Assembly: GCA_951640165.1 (NCBI GenBank)
Contig: OX621249.1
Location: 7,987,001-8,051,000, forward strand
Origin: Pseudoips prasinana
Lineage: Eukaryota; Arthropoda; Insecta; Lepidoptera; Nolidae
Direction: 5' to 3'
Length of the DNA: 64,000 bases
Made by a program: the position numbers and the translations under genes. A model generated the notes under the pieces. That model worked only from the letters and a program-made list of their open reading frames with translations, had not been told where the DNA came from and did not search any database. Of this stretch, positions 9,527 to 19,319 are shown piece after piece. Numbering within the stretch: position 1 is the stretch's first letter; each line of letters opens with the position of its first letter.

Positions 9527-9663
9527 GGTTGGATTTCGGGCATAGTAGCGAGTCTCAAGAGAAACTAGCTATCTGTGAGGGACATATTATACAGTGCACA
9601 AGTGTGTCGCAAACACAAGGATATTTTCTATTCCTTCACTCTGATGATCTAGTGGGACGACAT
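9527..9663 (-). mobile_element. SINE-A 3' half
   Basis: Minus-strand SINE-A 3' body: GTTGGATTTCGGGCATAG, GACATATTATACAGTGCACAAG and ATGATCTAGTGGGACGAC. It ends exactly where the inverted repeat at 9664 begins. Confidence 0.6.
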
Positions 9664-9891
9664 GTAGTATATGTAATCATGCCTCAGTAAATACCAGGTC
9701 GGCTCAAAAAGCTTTTTCTGTTAAGAACATTTCTCAGTATCTGCCCGAACTCTGAGAGTCGGCGATATCACACCCCCGCGGCCCCGTTTATCCAACCTCT
9801 TCTCGGTCGTGTCACTAGTCATCCCACTAACTAACAGAAAAAGCTTTTTGAGCTGACCTGGTATTTACTGAGGCATGATTACATATACTAC
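9664..9891. repeat. Inverted repeat (61-bp arms) around a SINE-A piece
   Basis: Arms at 9664-9724 and 9831-9891 differ at about one position (GGTCGGCTC against GGTCAGCTC after complementing). The 106-bp loop is SINE-A body on the plus strand (TCTCAGTATCTGCCCGAACT, CTCTTCTCGGTCGTGTC). The right arm continues into SINE-C. Such high arm identity implies recent origin or ongoing conversion. Confidence 0.85.
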
Positions 9892-10035
9892 TTTTCTTTT
9901 GTAAATACATACTTATATAGATAATTACTAGATAAACAGACATGTTCATGCACACAAATATCTGTCCTGGGTGGGAATCAAATCTAAGACATTCGGCGAG
10001 GAAGACAACTATCTACCAACCACGGCAATTTGTAC
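9885..10035 (-). mobile_element. SINE-C 5' part
   Basis: Minus strand: TACATACTTATATAGATAAT, CAGACATGTTCATGCACAC and CTGTCCTGGGTGGGAATCAA, which is the SINE-C body plus B-box side of the head. Confidence 0.65.
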
Positions 10036-10399
10036 TCTGGAACTGAGTATTTGCGGTTGAACTACGCTACAGTTAGAGTGACGAGGTTGTCAAAAAGATA
10101 GCAATGAGCAGTTGACATGATTCATAACTGCCGTACCGCGAACCTTCTAATACATGCGAAAAACAAAACCAAAGCCAATTTATTCAGGTATATACAATTA
10201 GGAGTATATGTAAATGGATACCGAAAACACATAAACGTAATGAAATAATGAAATTTAATTAGCACTTCTGTATTAACTTACACGTGTACTTCTTAAGACT
10301 TTTTTATGCTGGATGGGTTTGCACATTTCCACCTATCCTGATGGTAAGTGAAAATGTGATCGAAGGTGGACCGCGCGTACCCATAATATGCCTGTTCAC
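10036..10399. other. Gap: unassigned, with a repeat E 5' fragment
   Basis: No gene. At 10236-10280 AATGAAATAATGAAATTTA resembles the left end of repeat E (12236, 31520). Confidence 0.4.
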
Positions 10400-11856
10400 T
10401 TTAGCGTTGAATAAACTCATGATGGCGGGTGGTACACCAATCCTACGGGCCCTTCAGAAGTTATTTAACTCCGTCATACTAGATGGTCAAACGCCACAAG
10501 CATGGCACAGAAGTGTGGTGGTGCTCTTCTTCAAAAAGGGCGACAAGACCCTATTGAAGAATTATAGACCCATCACACTGCTGAGCCATGTTTACAAGTT
10601 GTTTTCGAGGGTCGTTACGAACCGTCTCGCGCGCAGGTTTGACGACTTCCAGCCTCCCGAACAAGCCGGTTTCTGAAGGCTTTAGCACCATAGACCACAT
10701 ACATACGCTGCGGCAAGTTATACAGAAGACCGAAGAGTATAACAAGCCACTGTGCTTAGCGTTTGTGGACTATGAGAAAGCCTTTGATTCTATCGAAACA
10801 TGGGCCGTGCTGAGGTCTCTCATAAGGTGCCAAATTGACTACCGGTATATCGAGGTGATAAAGTGTTTGTATGAAAACGCCACTATGTCAGTGCGACTCC
10901 AGGACCAGATCTCGAAACCTATCCACTTGCAGCGAGGCGTGAGACAGGAAGATGTTATATCTCCGAAACTGTTCACCGCTGCATTGGAAGACGTCTTCAA
11001 GCTTCTGGACTGGAAAGGCTTTGGCATCAATGTCAATGGCGAGTACATCACTCACCTTCGATTTGCCGATGATATCGTAGTCATGGCTGAGACCATGGAA
11101 GACCCCAGTACAATGCTCGATGACCTCTGCAGAGTCTCTCAACAAGTGGGTCTGAAAATGAACATGGATAAGACGAAAATCATGTCAAATGTCCATGTTG
11201 CACCCACTCAATTGAAAGTTGGTGACTCTGCACTCGAAGTTGTAGAGAACTGTATTTACCTAGGACAGACCATCCAACTAGGTAGGTCCAACTTCGAGAA
11301 GGAGGTCAATCGTAGAATCCAACTCGGCTGGGCAGCGTTCGGGAAGCTACGTAACATCTTCTCGTCCAAAATACCGCAGTATCTCAAGTCTCAAGTCGAA
11401 AGTCTTCGACCAGTGTGTGTTGCCAGTGATGACATACGGAACAGAGACGTGGTCGCTCACTATGGGTCTTATTCGAAGGCTCAAGGTCACCCAAAGAGCA
11501 ATGGAGAGGGCTATGCTCGGAGTTTCCCTGCGGGATCGCATCAGAAATGTCGAAATCCGCAGGCGAACCAAAGTCACCGACATAGCCCGAAGAATTGCCA
11601 AATTGAAGTGGCAGTGGGCAGGGCACATAGCTCGTAGAGCCGACGGCCGTTGGGGCAGAAAGGTTCTCGAGTGGCGACCACGAACCGGAAGACGCAGCGT
11701 GGGCAGGCCCCCTACAAGATGGACCGATGATCTTGTGCGGGTCGCTGGAAAATGCTGGATGCGAATAGCACAAGACCGGCAATTGTGGAGATCTTTGGGG
11801 GAGGCCTTTGTCCAGCAGTGGACGTCTTTCGGCTGATATGATGATGATGATGATGA
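10400..11856 (+). pseudogene. RTE1 LINE, RT-to-3' end, 5'-truncated, two frameshifts
   Basis: Reverse transcriptase of an RTE-clade LINE. Frame 1 (about 10400-10675) carries VLFFKKGDKTLLKNYRPITL, finger/palm motif 1-2. A frameshift near 10672 leads to frame 2 (about 10676-11405) with FVDYEKAFDSIETW (motif A), RGVRQEDVISPKLF (usual GDV is EDV here) and LRFADDIVVMAET (catalytic ADD). A second frameshift near 11415 leads to frame 3, which ends at 11836 with RPPTRWTDDLVRVAG and GEAFVQQWTSFG. The tail is (ATG)n at 11837-11856. The endonuclease half is missing. The related endonuclease is preserved at 53582-54597. Confidence 0.9.
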
Positions 11857-12200
11857 AACTCATGATATATGAGTCTGGAAACACGTTATTCAGGAGGGTG
11901 TTCCACAGCTTAGCCGTGCGTATGATGAAAGAGGAGCAAAGGAGGGTCTGCACCACTTTGTTGTTGACATCCCATTATGCCGTACGAAGCACTTTGCTCC
12001 TCTTTTATCATACGCACGGCTAATCTGTGTGCTTTTCAATTGCTTCGCCCCAGAGGTGAGTGGCAAGCACTAGACGATCTCCTGTAGATCGATTTTGACG
12101 AAAGCCGAATTGGCGATCACACAGAAGATAATTGTTTTCACGGTGCTTGAGGATTTGGGCGTTCAATAGATGCTCCATACAATTTAAGTCTAATACAATA
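11857..12200 (-). pseudogene. LINE RT fragment (different family)
   Basis: Minus strand 12175-12025 reads MEHLLNAQILKHRENNYLL then CDRQFGFRQNRSTGDRLV and ATHLWGEAIEKH, the RT finger region ('QyGFR..rST.D.l') of a Jockey/CR1/R1-group LINE. The adjoining 11880-11990 has two facing copies of CCGTGCGTATGATGAAAGAG (arms about 11911-11943 and 11992-12023), an internal inverted duplication with a ~48-bp loop. It is a short dead fragment. Confidence 0.6.
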
Positions 12201-12723
12201 TTAAATTTAAAATAATGAAATAATGACATTTTAATGAAATAATGAAATTTATTCAGCACTTGGGTATTAACATTGTACTAGTCAAGCTCACAATGCAGTA
12301 CATAAACAAGAAACAACAAAACAATTAATCAACAAAAAAAAATATTAATCAGTCCATCCGTGACCGCACGGACGGACTGACTAATAATTTTTTTGATACT
12401 TTTATACTATATTCCACTATGTTAAAAAAATATATATTAATTTATATATATTTAATCTTTAAATAAATACCAAGCAATTATTATTAAATATAGTACTATA
12501 TTAAAATTAAACAATTGAAGACAACGAGCAGCTGGCTAGCGCAGAAGGCTCTCAACCAGTAGCTTAATTTAAGCGACTAATACCTGAGGGCACCCTTATG
12601 GGAACACTGGGGTCCTTCAGCGGCCGTAAAAAGACAGGATTCTAAATGATGGTGTGATCACCTGCATGGGATAACGGATCACGTGTTAAGGGGCCAAATC
12701 GATCCTCTCCGCTGCGGAACCTA

Positions 12724-13854
12724 TTTTTTTTTTTTTTTGTGGTGGAAACCTTTTATAGGTCCCCGCCATTTGGGGGAGACGATGGGGTATGTGGGAGTCC
12801 ACAGGGTTACCCACTAAAACCACCACGGTAGCCTAGCCTCAAGATGCTTATAGTGATGGCTCCGGGAACTCGAAACGATCGCCATCCGGAACCACCACCT
12901 GCATCTATGCGTCTAAAGATAGACTCCTCCCGGGGCGTGAAGCCCTCGTTGCATATTTATGCTTAGGCGACTTGCAGCTGCCACAAATCGCCTCTTCCCA
13001 GGCCCACCTCCTTAAGGACAAGGGCGGTCGGAGTCCCCACTCCAACCACCTGTGAACCCGGGGGTGGCACCTAGAGAGCCATTAGCTATGGCCACCAGAG
13101 CCACCCTCCACACTCGCACCAAACTTTTCTCCGGTGCCAATCTCTCCGGAGTAATGGCTTATGCCACCTCCCTGGCGCCTCACTCTTCTGCGGGTGGGAT
13201 CAGCCATTTCTCGTTGCCGCTCAGCGGCCTCTTTCTGTAGCATTACAGCTTCACAGAAAGAATCCACTGCCTTCCAGCTTGCATTATCCGTCAACATAGC
13301 CATAATAACAGCTGGCGGTGAAAGATCGCGCCCGATCCGTGCAACCAGGACTCCCCTCTCAGCCTCCCAAGCTAGGCACTCTTGGAGCGTATGCTGGGCT
13401 GAGTCCTCGCCATCCCCACAGTGATGGCACTGTGTCGTCAACTCCCTTCCTATACGATTCAGATACTTACCGAAACACCCGTGTCCGGTAAGTATCTGAG
13501 TCAATCTGTAGGTCACACTTTGCCTACTTTCCAACCAGGCGTCGAGACTGGGCAGAACGGCACCAACGGCGCGTTGGCTAGAATTTCGCGGCAGTTCTAG
13601 CCGCTCCCGCCATATTTCAAGAGCACGTCGGTGCGCATTCCGCCGCACTTCAGTCACCTCATTTTGAACGTCCCCACCCGAACCGTGGCAGACACGAACA
13701 TGGGTTGCATCATAAACTTCCTTGTCAATGCCAGCCAGAATATCAAATGGTGGGAAACACGCCAGAACAGTGGCCGCCTCTAAAGATATAGTCCGGTAGC
13801 CCCGTACGATCCTTATGGCTATCACTCGCTGCAGGCTATTTAGCATAGCCCTGC
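12724..13854 (-). mobile_element. R1-clade LINE 3' end, 5'-truncated insertion
   Basis: The insertion is bounded by a perfect 17-bp duplication CTCCGCTGCGGAACCTA at 12707-12723 and 13855-13871. It starts (minus strand) within the ORF at 13854 and ends in poly(A), seen as the T-run at 12724-12739. About 340 bp of GC-rich 3' UTR lie between the stop (13082) and the tail. It sits inside repeat E, not in rDNA, so it is not a 28S-specific R1 insertion. Confidence 0.9.
13082..13846 (-). pseudogene. R1-clade LINE ORF2 C-terminus with CCHC knuckle
   Basis: An uninterrupted 254-codon frame. The N-terminal part (RIVRGYRTISLEAATVLACF, PPFDILAG) matches the post-RT thumb region shared by R1/TRAS/SART-type LINEs. 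Around residues 135-155 is a zinc knuckle CHHCGDGEDSAQHTLQEC (C-x2-C-x8-H-x4-C), the hallmark C-terminal finger of this clade. The tail is Gln/Arg/Gly-rich. The frame continues open to the 5' truncation point, so no disabling mutation is visible in what was copied. It lacks the endonuclease and RT domains, so it cannot act on its own. Confidence 0.85.
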
Positions 13855-13960
13855 CTCCGCTGCGGAACCTACTCTAGCTATCCTACGGCTTTCTCTAGCT
13901 ACCTAGGTGGACGATCCGGAGAAGAAAGCCACAAAGAAAACTCCGAGCTTTCTTTTTAAT

Positions 13961-14728
13961 ATCGTATCAGCCGACAGACTGCTGAACTAAAAAATCTGGA
14001 ATCTAGTACGAGTATGTGATCACTGGTACGGATTAAAGAACTACAGGATCACACGTTGAGGATCGGATCTTATCTGTGGCTTTGCTACTTTCAACCTACC
14101 CAGATGGATACACTGGAGACAAAAGATCGAAAGATACTCCTTGTAGACGCTTGCATATTCCACCGTCTTTTTTATACTCTACACATTATTAGAAAAAATA
14201 CCAACAGAGTAGGGCACGACTTTGCCAGTCTTATTACAAAAGCGTTTTAACATTATTTGTAGTTCAGCTCTATCAACATTTCAAAAGTAGTTTTGCTCGT
14301 AAATTGAGACCTAGTACTACGTGCTAAAGCTCAATTCTGAATGTTGGTTGGTATAAGTGCTACGATGCGAAGCGGTGTTTGCTTTCAGGAATTTCACACT
14401 CTAAAATATAAATTATATTATTTCAACACCGGTCTCAAATAAATGTCTCTACACGCTATTGTTCACTTTAGAAAATAAATTAATACTCTTTGTCACTTTC
14501 TGAGTAAAACCTACGCTTAAACGTGGTTCTCTATAAAATCTGAGGCTTACTAGTGCTAAAGTGGAGGTTTTATCAACATTTATACGATGATAAATATTTC
14601 AAGAGAGAGTATTTAGTTTCACAAGATAAGCCCCTTTTTAGGGTGCCGTAAGAAAATGTGTATGATGGTTACTTTTTTTTAATTCTAAAGGCAAGGGTGT
14701 GTTTTGACGGCATAGATTATTATCATCA
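13961..14728. other. Gap: no gene recognised
   Basis: AT-rich. A 64-codon open frame at 14056-14250 has no recognisable domain and no supporting context. Confidence 0.45.
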
Positions 14729-14940
14729 TCATCTCATCCCGTGGCGGGCGTAGAAATCATCCGAGGGAATACCTACCAGAGAACGGGCAGCAGCGTTTTT
14801 CTGTGAACTATGACCATCAAACTGCGATCGCCAACCCGTCTCCCAAGCGCGGCGATTATGGCATATCCCCCATTCTTTGGACTTTAGTCCAGCAATGGAC
14901 GTACTTCGGCTGCCATGAAGATGATGATGATGAAAGGCAG
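14729..14940 (+). repeat. RTE2 3' tail with (ATG)n end
   Basis: A second RTE-like 3' end family: GAGGGAATACCTACCAGAG, AACGGGCAGCAGCG, CTGCGATCGCCAACCCGTC, GCGGCGATTATGGCATAT, then CCAGCAATGGACGTACTTCG and a (GAT)n run at 14919-14932. Other copies are at 15256, 19484, 22353, 30490 and, on the minus strand, 34903. Confidence 0.7.
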
Positions 14941-15112
14941 TGGTACTGTTCATGCCACTCAATAGATGGCTGTGTGACTGATGACATATCTATTTATTTA
15001 ATAATTTTTTTATACACAAATAAAACATGATAACAATAAATAATATAAGGAAAAGATTGTACAAAGGTACTGCTTATTTCAATAGAAATCTCTTCCAGCA
15101 GACCCGCGAGAG

Positions 15113-15183
15113 GTCGAAACTAACTAGAAAAGAGTATATCGTGTAAACTACACACGATATACTCTTTTCTAGTTAGTTTCGAC
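15113..15183. repeat. Perfect hairpin, 32-bp arms
   Basis: GTCGAAACTAACTAGAAAAG... at 15113-15144 is exactly complemented by 15152-15183, with a 7-bp loop. The transcript of either strand would fold completely. It is followed 24 bp later by a second perfect hairpin. Confidence 0.95.
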
Positions 15184-15207
15184 GCTACTATATACGACAT
15201 ACAAAGT

Positions 15208-15253
15208 GTATGTATACACTACATACTAATAATAGTATGTAGTGTATACATAC
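15208..15253. repeat. Perfect hairpin, 21-bp arms
   Basis: GTATGTATACACTACATACT... pairs perfectly across a 4-bp loop (15229-15232). The arm itself contains a GTATAC palindrome. Confidence 0.95.
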
Positions 15254-15255
15254 CA

Positions 15256-15368
15256 TCTCATCTCATCCTGTTGGGGCGTAGAAATCGTCAGCAGAGAACG
15301 GGCAGCAGCTTCTCACCATCATACTGCGATCGCACTAACCGTCTGTAAAGCGTGGCGATTATGGCATA
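15256..15368 (+). repeat. RTE2 3' tail, partial
   Basis: CTCATCCTGTTGGGGCGTAG, GAGAACGGGCAGCAG, CTGCGATCGCACTAACCGTC and GCGTGGCGATTATGGCATA follow the order of the RTE2 tail. It breaks off before the (ATG)n end and is followed by (AAT)n of SINE-C. Confidence 0.65.
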
Positions 15369-15432
15369 CACTTTGATAATAATAATAATAATATCTAGGG
15401 ACAGTGTCACACAGATCTTCCTAGCCCCAAAC

Positions 15433-16891
15433 CATGGAGCTATTACAAAGAGGAGACGGCCTAAGCAACTGAGCACTGTGATTTTCAACTGAGTCTAAAC
15501 GTCATCATGTAGGCGTGGCCTAAGTCAATGTATTGTTGGCGTTCGTCCTGTGCACAACTACGTCACGTTCACAATTTACAGCTATATTTGCGCTAGAAGA
15601 TAAAAATAATGAAGTGTTGTGTTTTATCTTGTAAAAACTACTCGGACAGACGTTCTAATGCTATGGATGGCATCAAATTTCATTTGTAAGTAATTTTATT
15701 CGATTTTTTATCAAAATAGTTCTAGAAAATTCCCTTAACGTCGACGTTTCGAAACATAATTCTACACGACATTAGATGGCGATACTTGGGGTCATGGGAA
15801 TAAAAATATTTAGGTACGCAGAGCTCAGTACTATCATAATCTAATAATCGTATGTACTGAAATTTGTTTTACATTCATTCGTAAAACCCCTTTAATGGCC
15901 AAAATACATTTTTGTAGCTTTTAATATAATTTTTAAAAAAAGAACCGCCATCTATCGTACAAATATGAACATAACAAAAACAGGGCCGTAATTAGGATCC
16001 AGTTATTTTACCTAATGTCCCGCAGCTGTATCATAAATAGAAAGTACTTAAACATGGAATGCACTGCACAAAAAAAATACAATCTCCTATAAATTAAATA
16101 TTCTATGTACAGTAATTTAATTAATGTACCTACTTCCCTTCATTAGTATGCTCGTTGTTTACTTAATTTAAATTAAGTACTTTAAGCCTACCTAGTTTAT
16201 TTAGTCAAATTTTAAAATTATGAATGTTATAGATTGCCATCTGAAGATAACCTTAGACAAAAATGGATAGCAAAAATTAACAGACAAGACTGGTCTCCCT
16301 CTAAATATACAAAAATTTGTTCTTGCCATTTTAACGATGAAGACTTCGTAGTAACAAAAAAAGGCCTTAGAAAATTAAAGAAGGGAACTTTACCTTGTTT
16401 AAAACTGGATATATCGGTTCGTAACAATGCATTTTTTTACCCATAAAATATTTAATTTTATTTCCAATATAACATGAATAACAATTCGGAATATTAATAA
16501 TAAGTCATAATCAAAATCCCATAATCTTCATCATCATCATCATCATTCATCAATGACCTTTTTATTCTCACATTTATTTTATAATAATATCACTGTCAAT
16601 AAAAAAAAGATATCATTATGGTTCGCAAAAGTATAAAAAAACAGTAGGTACTCCCTGGTACGAAGTTATGAGTCCGGCCCTGTTGCATCCTGCACTGTGT
16701 GACATCTAGTGTAAAAAAGTTACATTACTACTAATTATAGTCCACAAAACATGCGAATAGTTTACCTATTGACCGGTAGATGTAAACAAAGAAATAGGCG
16801 GGTTCTAACACCCTCTCCCCCCCGCAAAATGTCACGCGTCGTTTCATAGAAAAATCGAATTACAACGTCTCCTCTTTGTAATAGCTCCATG
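15433..16891 (+). mobile_element. P-superfamily-like DNA transposon (deleted derivative), 1,459 bp
   Basis: Perfect 26-bp terminal inverted repeats start CATGGAGCTATTACAAAGAG (15433-15458; complement at 16866-16891). They are flanked by an 8-bp duplication CCCCAAAC (15425-15432, 16892-16899). The interior has a two-exon THAP-domain ORF. An 8-bp TSD, termini beginning CATG and an N-terminal THAP zinc finger together are the P-element signature; hAT elements share only the TSD length. The GTPase-like and RNase H catalytic regions of P transposase are absent, so this is a non-autonomous deletion derivative. The remaining interior is AT-rich non-coding DNA. Confidence 0.75.
15609..16446 (+). CDS. 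THAP-domain protein, two exons, truncated transposase N-terminus
   Basis: Exon 1 is 15609-15685 (25 codons plus 2 nt) starting at ATG: MKCCVLSCKNYSDRR, with the first zinc-ligand pair C-x3-C. A consensus donor GTAAGT follows at 15686. Exon 2 begins after TTATAG at 16233 and restores the frame: LPSEDNLRQKW, then CSCHF (the C-x2-H pair) and LKKGTLPCL at the end of the fold. The total is about 96 residues, close to one THAP domain (80-90) plus a few residues before a stop at 16444-16446. THAP domains bind DNA; in P transposase they recognise internal sites near the element ends. The intron is 547 bp. A product limited to the DNA-binding finger could act as a repressor of a full-length transposase (inference). 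Confidence 0.7.
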
Positions 16892-17127
16892 CCCCAAACT
16901 AAGCAAAGCTTGTACTATGGGTACCAGGCGCCGATATACATACTTTATAGATAGATAAATACTTAAATACATAGAAAACATCCATGACTCAGAAACAAAT
17001 ATTCGTGCTCATCACACAAATATTTGCACTTACCGGGATTCAAACTCAGGACCACCAGCTTCGTAGGCAGGAGCACTACCAACTAGGCTACGGTGACCGT
17101 CAATGATCATTGCATTATGTAGATCTA

Positions 17128-17188
17128 TTGTGGAGGCCTTTGTCCAGCAGTGGACGTCGTTCGGCTGACATGATGATGATGATGATTC
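17128..17188 (+). mobile_element. RTE1 3' terminus, very short
   Basis: Last ~45 bp of the RTE1 ORF (GGAGGCCTTTGTCCAGCAGT, GGACGTCGTTCGGCTGACAT) plus an (ATG)n tail. Confidence 0.8.
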
Positions 17189-17464
17189 AATAGATTTATT
17201 TCAGTAATTAACAGTACCATAAATATGCAGAAGGCAATTTTATGGGACATCAATATCTTTAATAGAGTACGTCAGTTAATGACGTTAATAGGCATTTTTA
17301 ATACCTACTTTGGATTACGTTATAGGTTTTATTGTAGAGATCACGAATTGTTTTAAATAAAATACAGCTCATTCTTCGCGCTGATAATTTATAATTAATT
17401 CTATACGGGAAAGATTGTATAGATACTGAACGGAACCTTAATAAAGCGTGGTTCTACTTGGAAC
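17189..17464. other. Unassigned spacer
   Basis: AT-rich, no signal recognised. Confidence 0.4.
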
Positions 17465-18045
17465 GCTGGTTTTTAGGAATCCGTGGCCAAATGGCAAAGA
17501 ACAGAACCCTTAAAAATTCGTCATATCTGTCTGTCTGTCCGTCCGTATGTCACAGTCACTTTTTTCCGAAACTATAAGAACTGTACTGTTGAAACTTGGT
17601 AAATGGATGTTTTATGTGAACAGCATTAAGATTTTAACACAAAAATAGAAAATAACCAGTAAATTTTGGAGGTTATATACTCCATACATAGAACTGAAAC
17701 TCAAAAGATCTTTTTCATTACACCTATACATGTGGGGTATCTATGGATAGGTCTTCAAAAATGATATTGAGGTTTCTAATATCATTTTTTTCTAAACTGA
17801 ATAGTTTCCGCGAGGGACACATCCAAAGTGGTAAAATGAGTAACCCCCCCCCCCCTTAACTTCTAAAATAACAAAACGATAAAACTAAAAAAAAATATAT
17901 GATGTACATAACCATGCATCATCCAAAAATTGGTTTGAACGAGATCCAGTAAGTAGATTTTTTTGTTATAAATCGTAAACCGCAATTTACTGCTGCTACG
18001 GGACCCTTCATGGGCGAGTCCGACTCGCACTTGGCTGCTTTTTAT
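17465..18045 (+). repeat. Repeat D, long copy
   Basis: Starts GGAATCCGTGGCCAAATGGC, has (CTGT)n/(CCGT)n TCTGTCTGTCTGTCCGTCCG near 17530 and ends GGCGAGTCCGACTCGCACTT GGCTGC. Internally deleted relatives are at 32430-32715 and, reversed, 60765-60980. A run of C (17847-17856) and no ORF; the class is unknown. The GTCCGACTCGCACTTGGC end is characteristic of a repeat common in moth and butterfly genomes (recollection, not checked). Confidence 0.7.
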
Positions 18046-18394
18046 TTACTATTCTAAGCAAGAAATGTTCCTTACATTTATTTTTTAATAATATCGTATG
18101 TTTATTACCCTACTGTGTAAAACGAGTTTACTGTGGTACAGACCGAGGTCTAAATTGCAGTTGTATTTTATATTGTAAGACCCCTAGGAACAATGAAGTA
18201 CTTAACTTTATTAATTCTAGAATTCTTTTGTCTACTGAACAATTTATAGGTGGGTTTTAACGTTGTTACAAACTGGTTATTCTGTATTTTAGGACTAAGT
18301 TTAGACTAAGTTTTTAAACTAGACTTAAAATAAAGATATTTATTTCCAAGCTATATTAATTTATAAACATATTTCTATTAAGTATATTTATTTA
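18046..18394. other. Gap: no gene recognised
   Basis: AT-rich; nothing identified. Confidence 0.45.
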
Positions 18395-18545
18395 CATGCT
18401 ATGCTCCGCGGTTTCACCCCCGTTAAACTAAATAAATTATATTACTACAAAGTTTCATTAAAATTCGTTCCGTAGTTTTTACGTAGAAGAGTAACAAACG
18501 CCCAACATCCATACATCCATCATATTTTTACCTTTTTCACGATGA
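18395..18545 (-). mobile_element. Helitron 3' end remnant
   Basis: Minus-strand GGGGGTGAAACCGCGGAGCATAG-like sequence (seen as TATGCTCCGCGGTTTCACCC) and the ACGTAGAAGAGTAACAAACG segment resemble the Helitron ends at 52023-52376. CTAG is mutated to CATAG. Confidence 0.5.
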
Positions 18546-18550
18546 ATAAT

Positions 18551-18715
18551 AATATCGTGGGATATTATTAACCTACACAAGGCCATCTGATCCCAATCTA
18601 AGCAGAGCTTGTACTATGGAAACCAGATGACTGATATACTAATATCAATAAATGATAATTACACACAAAATCAGGACAAAACAAACATGTTCATTCACAC
18701 AAATATCTCATTGAC
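18551..18715 (-). mobile_element. SINE-C 3' part
   Basis: Minus strand: GGCCATCTGATCCCAATCTA, GTACTATGGAAACCAGATGA and ATGTTCATTCACACAAATAT. The tRNA-like head is absent. Confidence 0.7.
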
Positions 18716-19319
18716 AATCATTTAGTTTCAATATCGTTTGATAAGTATGTTGTTATCCACTTTAATCCCCCACCCGATTAGTATAGTCATAACACCCAAC
18801 AATTTATAGAAAATACAGTACTGAAATTAATTTAAATTAAGTCCCACTTATCTATATACCTACCAGAGGTATTTAACACTGATCTTCGCTATAATAATAA
18901 TTAATCTGAATCCCCCAGCTATCCAATTCCCGCAATGATGTTAACATAAAATATTCTGTTCGAGGAAAATTACTTGACTCTGACGTCCATTAAATTAATC
19001 CTACTATTTGATAAAGATTTACTAAAATTTACTATACAGGGTGTAAGCTGAATTGTGTAAAAGTAATTCAATATTTTTTTGACATTATATATAACTATTT
19101 AAATTCGAATATTGTTATATAATGTCTTTATAATAGAAATCCATTAATTTTATAATTGAGAATTTAATCGTTAGTTTATTTCGCCTATTGTTTAGTTGTC
19201 TACTTATTTGTAAAAATTTACATGCCATATATATGGCGAAGCATGTGAAACCTAACAATGATTACAACACCTATAATTTGTTAACCATATTACATGTAAA
19301 TAAATGATTTTTATCTTTT
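18716..19319. other. Gap: no gene recognised
   Basis: AT-rich sequence, no repeat or coding signal identified. Confidence 0.45.

Larger units (their letters stand above)
12236..13960 (+). repeat. Repeat E, split by an R1-clade LINE
   Basis: Repeat E runs 12236-12723 and 13872-13960. It shares with 31520-32270 the left part (GAAATTTATTCAGCA, TCAAGCTCACAATGCAGTAC), the middle (ACTATATTAAAATTAAA) and the right part (GATCACGTGTTAAGGGG, TTTCTCTAGCTACCTAGGTG, GGACGA). There is no ORF and no obvious terminal inverted repeats, so the class is unknown. Both copies were later invaded, one by the R1-type LINE and one by SINE-A. Confidence 0.7.
15369..17103 (-). mobile_element. SINE-C copy split by a P-like transposon
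   Basis: The minus-strand SINE-C 3' part (15369-15432) resumes at 16892 and runs to the tRNA-like head at about 17103 (ACCGGGATTCAAACTCAGG, CTACCAACTAGGCTACGG). The intact relatives at 38765-38952 and 56973-57228 read CTAGCCCCAAACTAAGC across the joint, defining the empty site. Confidence 0.85.

Noticed and set aside
11384..11956. 190-codon minus-strand open frame
   Set aside because: It is antisense to the RTE1 C-terminus at 11417-11836; the plus strand carries the recognisable protein.
13052..13424. Plus-strand frames over the R1-clade LINE
   Set aside because: They are antisense to a clear zinc-knuckle LINE ORF.
14056..14250. 64-codon open frame as a gene
   Set aside because: It has no recognisable domain or context; the length is expected by chance.
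15433..16891. hAT-superfamily assignment
   Set aside because: The 8-bp duplication also fits hAT, but the CATG termini and THAP domain favour the P superfamily; no BED finger or hAT dimerisation region is seen.
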